From: Ascaphus truei
Taxonomy: Eukaryota > Chordata > Amphibia > Anura > Ascaphidae
Assembly (NCBI GenBank): GCA_036426205.1
Contig: CM071568.1
Span: 118,638,696 to 118,702,695 of the forward strand
Length of the DNA stretch: 64,000 nt
Direction: 5' to 3'
Part shown: positions 58,868-64,000 of the stretch, piece after piece
How positions within the stretch are numbered: position 1 is the stretch's first letter
Layout: each line of letters starts with the position of its first letter
Made by a program: the position numbers and the translations under genes
Notes under the pieces: generated by a model
Database searches by the model: none
Told to the model about the DNA's origin: nothing
Seen by the model: the letters and a program-made list of their open reading frames with translations, nothing else

Positions 58868-60598
58868 TATGGACAGGGAATAGTTCCGTGGGAAAACCGC
58901 AACAGCTGGGTTCACCATCGTCGGGGCGCTAATAGAGATGTTAGCTGGCAGCTCACGTTGATCCCGATGTACGGGGGTACTACACCAATGTGTGCGGGGC
59001 TTGAACCTCCACCCTACGCGTTTCAGAGCGATCTGCTCTCTTCCTAGGGGTATATGAATAAAAAGTCCAAAATGTCCTTTAAATACTGACTTCACCATTG
59101 GGTAAATAGTTCCACCTGTAGCGATTGCACATGGTGCTGTGCTTGTGATAAAGTGCTCTTAGTGGTGTTTGCAATCAGACACTGCACAGTGAGAATGTCT
59201 TTGAACAAAAAAGCTACTTACTATTTTGTACAGCTGTTATCATAATGACACATTAACAAACACATATACAATGAAACATATACTACTAACAACATATATA
59301 TTTAAAACATGACACAATAAACATGAACATATACTACTAAACAACTATATATTTATGTATAAAACAAAAAATAATGAATAAAAAAAATAAAAAAAAAAAT
59401 GCAATTTTAAGGTAGGACATAAAAAAAAAAAAAACAAATTTATTTAATTAATATTGCGAATTATGATTAGATAAATGTATTAAACCAGTGATAGTGTGTC
59501 TTATTTATGTGGAGGAACCTACTGCTATAAGCGAATTTAAACACTAATTGTATTACATGTCACCTTATGTGATGTATTTGGACAACCCACCAAAAGGATT
59601 TCAAATCGAATTCTACATTTAAGCCCATTGGGGACAGAGTACTAACTCATAAATCCAATAGACTCTCTTTCTCCCCAATAGGCTCAATGTGTACCTCCTC
59701 CTCTCCAGTTGGTACATGCGCTCTATCCTACGCACCTCAAACCTTTGGGCTTTTGTGCACCTGAAAATGTATTAGACACATTGTGTGTGACTAAACCAGT
59801 TTTAATATTGTATATATGTTCATACAACGTCTTTTATAGCTCGCGTTGTCATACCCCCATACTGCAGACCACACGGACATTCAAGTAAATATATAACAAA
59901 GGATACTACTTGTAATATTTGTTTAATTTATACTGTTATGTGTTTTATTTGATATAAAATTTATTTTTTTGTTACTGTATTTGCATGCCGTGCATTTGTT
60001 ACAGGAAGTATCCCCCACAGAGTGTGTGTCGTTTGAACTGGTCTTGCGCGATGGACAGCTGGGTGCCAGTCTCTGTCCTATATAGGAGCTTTTGTGAATA
60101 TAATATGTGGATATTCGGGTAGAAATTCCCTCTAGTTCTTTCCCTTTTTTCAATATGGCCAGTATTTCTTAAAGTTTGCGTATGTTGGGTGCCATTTGGT
60201 TATATTGAGTGACAAATGACAAATTGCCTGATGAGTTAATATTTTTATTTTTATTTTTATATTGTAAGAGACTGGTTCTGCCATCGCTGCAACTTCAGAG
60301 ATAGTTTCTATCCAACTCTAGTGGGGAGTACTTCCTCTCCACAAATTTTTGTTTTAAATCCGGCTTGAATTTAAATGTATCTGGATGAGCTGTTTTTTCT
60401 TCAGTCTAATGAACTGTCCCTTAGGATGTTTTTGACCCATGTGGGGTTGTGGTGACTCTGGCATGTAAATAATTATTTGATTGAACCGGTTTAAAAATAT
60501 GTGCTGTGTGTATGTGATTATTAACTATAGTGATTTCTAAATCTAAAAATTATTTTATTAGTATTGTACAAACGTGAATTTTAAATTATTAGTGTTGT
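58868..60598 (-). mobile_element. Second copy of PLE 3' half, indel-rich
   Basis: Matches 54637-56390 along its whole length (for example CTACTGCTATAAGCGAATTT, GATTTCAAATCGAATTCTAC). Differences are mostly one- or two-base insertions and deletions and homopolymer changes, which destroy the GIY-YIG and RT frames that are intact in the other copy. It starts at 58868 with the TGGACAGGGAATAG end of the pseudo-LTR joined straight to AAAACCGCAACAGC, and ends at 60598 where the upstream pseudo-LTR copy begins. Confidence 0.8.
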
Positions 60599-61243
60599 TC
60601 GTGGGCGCCTATAAACTTTACCACTATAAAGGATATACGAAAACCAAGCCTGTTGGTTGTGAAGATTGTTGATCCTCACGGTGGGCTTGAAAACAAAGAA
60701 AAAGCACAACACATAGCGTAATACTGTTGGAACATTAAACAAACAACATATAAGACAACATATAACAGCTGAAAACTGAAATGGTATTTTAGGACAATAA
60801 AATCATTTAATAACAATTAATATTTAATATAATGCACAATTTGCATGGACATATAGATTAAAGCAATTAAAAATCTGAATAGGTGGTTCAACTGCTCCGT
60901 AGCACCAATGTTGATGATAGCAATGCCTACTCACCAGATGGAATAGGTTTGCAGGCAGTGGATATTTTAGAGAGTATCCTATCTCATCTGTGTGCTGCTC
61001 TCTGCTTAGCTGGCGTCTCTGTCGGCTCGTGGGTGCAGCTCATCAGCAGGGACTCCTGCAGCTCCAGGAAGCACGTCTGGGCAGATGGGACTCAGCTGCA
61101 GCTGATTCAGCACGATATCAGCCACGGGTCACCGTGAGCTCGTCTATCTGCTGCTCACTGCTTGCTGGCGTCGCTATCTGCTCGTGGACGCAACTTATCA
61201 GCAGGTACTCCTGCAGGGCGCCAAGCAGGGCGCTTGAATAATG
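60599..61243 (-). repeat. PLE pseudo-LTR, 5' copy
   Basis: Direct repeat of 53972-54636 but lacking its first 20 bases or so. It joins the indel-rich PLE piece at 60598 and a chimeric PLE scrap at 61243. Confidence 0.75.
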
Positions 61244-61334
61244 GGTGGGGAGTACTTCCTCTCCACAAATTTTTGTTTTAAATCCTCGGCTATATTACAT
61301 CCAAGAGTCACTGAGAATTCTAAGTGACATATCC
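61243..61334. repeat. Chimera of two PLE scraps
   Basis: 61243-61289 equals 56105-56150 in the same orientation (GGGGAGTACTTCCTCTCCAC). 61290-61334 is the complement of about 57115-57160 (ATATTACATCCAAGAGTCAC). So two PLE segments 1 kb apart are joined in opposite orientations. Confidence 0.75.
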
Positions 61335-61335
61335 A

Positions 61336-61495
61336 CTTTCTCCTCTCTCTCCTCTCTCCTTTCTCCTCCCTCTCCTCTCTCCTCCCTCTCCTCTCTCCTC
61401 TCTCTCCTCTCCTCTCTCTCCTCTCCTCTCTCTCCTCTCCTCTCTCTCCTCTCTCCTCTCCTCTTCTCGCTCTGTCTCTCTCGCTTCCTGGGGCT
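61336..61495. repeat. (CT)n / TCTCC low-complexity tract
   Basis: About 160 bp of CTCTCCT words, starting right at the end of the chimeric PLE scrap. Open frames here are compositional. Confidence 0.9.
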
Positions 61496-61499
61496 CAGT

Positions 61500-63120
61500 A
61501 AGATTTGACAGGCAGTTTAACTCATCTTCTTCTTCATGCAAAATAGAGCCCTCCTTAAATTTCTGATTTTCTTTATTTACATGCAGAAACAGAAATTAAT
61601 AGAAAACTCTTGGGGATGCATACTGTACATTGGGAGGTGAAAAAACAATATTGTGACAGGCAGAGATGTTTCGGGAATACATTAAGTTGTGGATGCAAGC
61701 TTGAAGAGGAAGGCTGCGGGGCTGGCCAAACATTAAACAATGTTGGACAAGTGCTTGGTAGGGAGGATCATACTAAAACCCCAGGGGTCTGGGAAGAGTA
61801 GTTGCTGAGGCAACAATCTGAATTCCAGTTATAATAGACTTTACATAGTATTAAAGAAACTAGGGTAAAGGTAACTGAGAAACAACAGGAGAAAAACACA
61901 CAGGCTGAAGACAGGACAGATACGCTTTGATATCAAATGTAAACGTAAGAAACGTGACTGGGCTATGTGTTGATGTCATCAAGTGTCCTTCACACAATAT
62001 TTTTTGTGGACATTGTGATTAGCGCTTATGCATATTTACTTAATTGTAAGTGAATAGAGAGGTGCAACATTTTCTCAAACAATAGCAACGCAACCAACAT
62101 TTGGCTTTTCTTTTAATATTTTTGCATAAGTCTGCTGGCTTTTACAAAATTCTTCTTTTATATACTGCTTTTTAGAGCAATTTCCACAACATGTTTATAT
62201 ATTGTAGCCAAATTAGTGAAATTGGCCACAGTATAGTGAAATTACTAGCACAATTTTGCTCATTTTTAAGCAATGTGACATTATTTAAATATATCTAGAA
62301 ACAATTTGTAAAGCAATGTTGATGTCATTTGCACATAAATCTATAAGTTATATGTTTTGACTATTTTGTGAAATGTAATATTTATGCCTACTGTACCTTT
62401 AGTGCTTTTCTCCTCTTTTTTTCTTTTGAACTATGCTGTTGGAAGTCTTCTTGTTAGGAAGTGCCTCACCAGAAAGATCTGCACAGTCCTACGTAATTTG
62501 CTTTACCAAGCTGTTCAAACTGGAGAAAGCATTCTTTATAAAAGGACTTTCCTTTTGGGTTTTCTCTAGGCTTATGGACTGACTAGTGCGGAAATTGTTC
62601 ATAATAACACCCCCTATCAAACAATCATGCTCTTTCTCAGTCTCCCACCTAGTGTAAGTTGGTTGTATAAGAATATAAGCCAACACACTAAACTGAAATC
62701 CTAATAAACAGACCACAGCTGTCTGACATTACTTAACAAAGGGTAAATAAATGCACCAACTTTTTTCTGCCACAAAAATAACAACAATTTAAAGGCTAAA
62801 ACCGGTGTTCATGTAGTTTTTAAGTAGCTCTTGGACCACGCTGATTTCATCTACGCCTTGTACAGTATACTTGACTAATATCCCCATTCCTAGCTTGTGC
62901 TATACAGTAGAAACACCTCCCTCCACCATTCATTCTTCTGTAATAATCTCATCTGGGAATGAGATGAGTTCCAAACTACTGTCTTGTTCTCATATATGGG
63001 TAGGGATGGCAAAGATCAAATCAGTCACTATTATTTCCTACTTTTAAACACATTTCTCTATAGTTTTGTGCAGAGGGAGGAGGAATTAATTGGAAACTAG
63101 GAAGTGGTGCAAAAGTGGTA
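61500..63120. other. No feature recognised
   Basis: AT-rich, short chance frames only. Confidence 0.5.
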
Positions 63121-63124
63121 CAAA

Positions 63125-63290
63125 ATACATATCAGCCAGTGCTCCAATCCAAAAGGGCATCCTAAGGTCCCAAAGAGATAAAAAATGAAGATTGAAGTGA
63201 AACAGGCACACAGACTTGCTTATAAACAAAAATGTATTCTGCCAAGAAATCAAACATTTCGGCTATGTACCACATGCTATTTCTCATATT
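63125..63290 (-). mobile_element. PLE 3'-tail-like remnant
   Basis: GTGCTCCAATCCAAAAGG, a long A-rich stretch and AAACATTTCGGCTATGTACC recall the 3' ends of this window's PLEs. No coding part follows, as in the 4.7-kb remnant. Confidence 0.3.
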
Positions 63291-63600
63291 CTGATTAGTT
63301 CCAGTACCATGTGATGGCAGCCATTTAAAAAAAAAAGTTTGTGACATCATCCCTTAAAGACGTCACATCCTTTAAAAAAAATGGAAGATGTCACATGGTA
63401 GTTCAACCAATCTGATTGGAGATGTATGTGATGCCTCACATGGTATATCTCACAATTTGATTGGTTGTAATACCATGTGATGGCAGCCATTTTGTTTAAG
63501 GATGTGAGAAACCTCCCTTGAAGATGACGTCACATACTAAAAAAAAAAGAATCCTGTGACATGGTACAGCATCCAATCGTTTTGGAGTTGTACCATCTGA
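63290..63600. repeat. Two diverged units of about 170 bp, foldback-family-like
   Basis: Both units contain GATTRGTT, TACCATGTGATGGCAGCCAT, a T- or A-run, GACGTCACAT and GTGACATGGTA/GTCACATGGTA. Inverted CCAATC..GATTGG words occur between them. Confidence 0.6.
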
Positions 63601-63639
63601 CACTCAAATGTGACATCACAGGCCTTATATATAACCAGC

Positions 63640-63870
63640 CAGCATAAGGTAAATAAAACTTCTACTTACCTCTGCCAGGTTTAAGGCCATCCTCATCACC
63701 GTCCTCCCTGTCCATGTCCTCTGTGGGCAGCAACAGTACAATAAAAATACAAACTAATGGCCACTAACCCCTTAATCACATTTGCGGTTAGTAACCACTA
63801 TAGTAATTAAGGGGTTAACTCCCTCCCCCGCTACACATCCAGGCGGCATAACCACCCTCCCAAGGGCAAT
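63640..63870. repeat. Foldback-family fragment (internal type)
   Basis: ACTTACCTCTGCCAGG, AAGGCCATCCTCATC, CCCCTTAATCAC, GCGGTTAGTAACCACTATAG and TAATTAAGGGGTTAAC appear in the same order as at 23.31-23.48 kb and 19.03-19.19 kb. Confidence 0.65.
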
Positions 63871-64000
63871 TACCCAAACCCTCATTGTTTGGCAAAGTGG
63901 TACACCATTCCCATATAACCCTTGTTTCCCCCCTCCCAATCTCATCTAGGGCTCCTTTGGGGAAAACTGCTCTGGTTGATCTCCAGTGTACAGTGCCTCC

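Noticed and set aside
61320..61566. Glu/Arg-rich or Ser/Leu-rich frames
   Set aside because: Translation of a (CT)n tract.
1..64000. CRISPR arrays, operons, phage or plasmid functions
   Set aside because: No spaced direct repeats of that kind and no prokaryotic gene density or ribosome binding sites; sequence is clearly of vertebrate type.

Overview
The window reads as a vertebrate, most probably amphibian (frog-like), intergenic stretch made almost entirely of transposable elements. The grounds are long Penelope-like elements (PLEs), an L1/Tx1-type LINE with amphibian-style ORFs, L2-type LINEs, a MIR-like SINE, a gypsy chromovirus, a BEL/Pao gag fragment, MITEs, very long foldback elements and AT-rich filler with introns and microsatellites. 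No bacterial gene organisation, rRNA, tRNA gene, CRISPR array or intact host gene was seen. The species is an inference.

Layout. 0.3-1.4 kb and 20.3-21.4 kb hold two opposite-facing copies of one CpG-rich LTR-like repeat. 3.7-5.2 kb has a small decayed reading frame, a nested inverted-repeat MITE and a tandem repeat. 6.5-7.8 kb is a SINE beside an antisense L2 fragment. 9.2-10.6 kb is a decayed PLE carrying a hAT-type MITE. 12.55-15.7 kb is a plus-strand PLE split by a TIR element that itself holds another inverted-repeat element. 16-20 kb mixes foldback-family pieces, two minisatellites and a gypsy integrase fragment. 22.27-30.92 kb is one large inverted-repeat structure with an antisense L2 inside. 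31.74-32.33 kb is a solo LTR with a perfect 5-bp target duplication. 33.2-43.9 kb is a minus-strand PLE interrupted by a full-length 6.7-kb L1/Tx1-like LINE with a perfect 16-bp target duplication. 45.4-47.8 kb holds further antisense LINE remnants.

The most gene-like part is 49.57-53.69 kb. Four exons joined by GT..AG introns, all in phase 1, encode a Myb/SANT-like DNA-binding protein of the NAIF1/Harbinger-associated type. It has an acidic tract, a possible coiled coil, thirteen or so 10-residue repeats and a basic tail. It lacks an ATG because exon 1 abuts an 83-bp PLE end, and one C-to-T stop lies inside the repeats, so it is called a damaged gene. A BEL/Pao gag remnant lies head-to-head with it.

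53.97-61.24 kb is the best preserved PLE (minus strand; RT plus GIY-YIG nuclease), flanked by direct pseudo-LTRs. It is accompanied by a second copy of its 3' half whose differences are mostly one- or two-base indels, a pattern that suggests uncorrected long-read sequence. I found no convincing new biological system. The noteworthy items are the damaged Myb/SANT gene with its decapeptide array, the multi-level nested insertions, two near-perfect hairpins, the giant foldback and the suspected assembly-error block.
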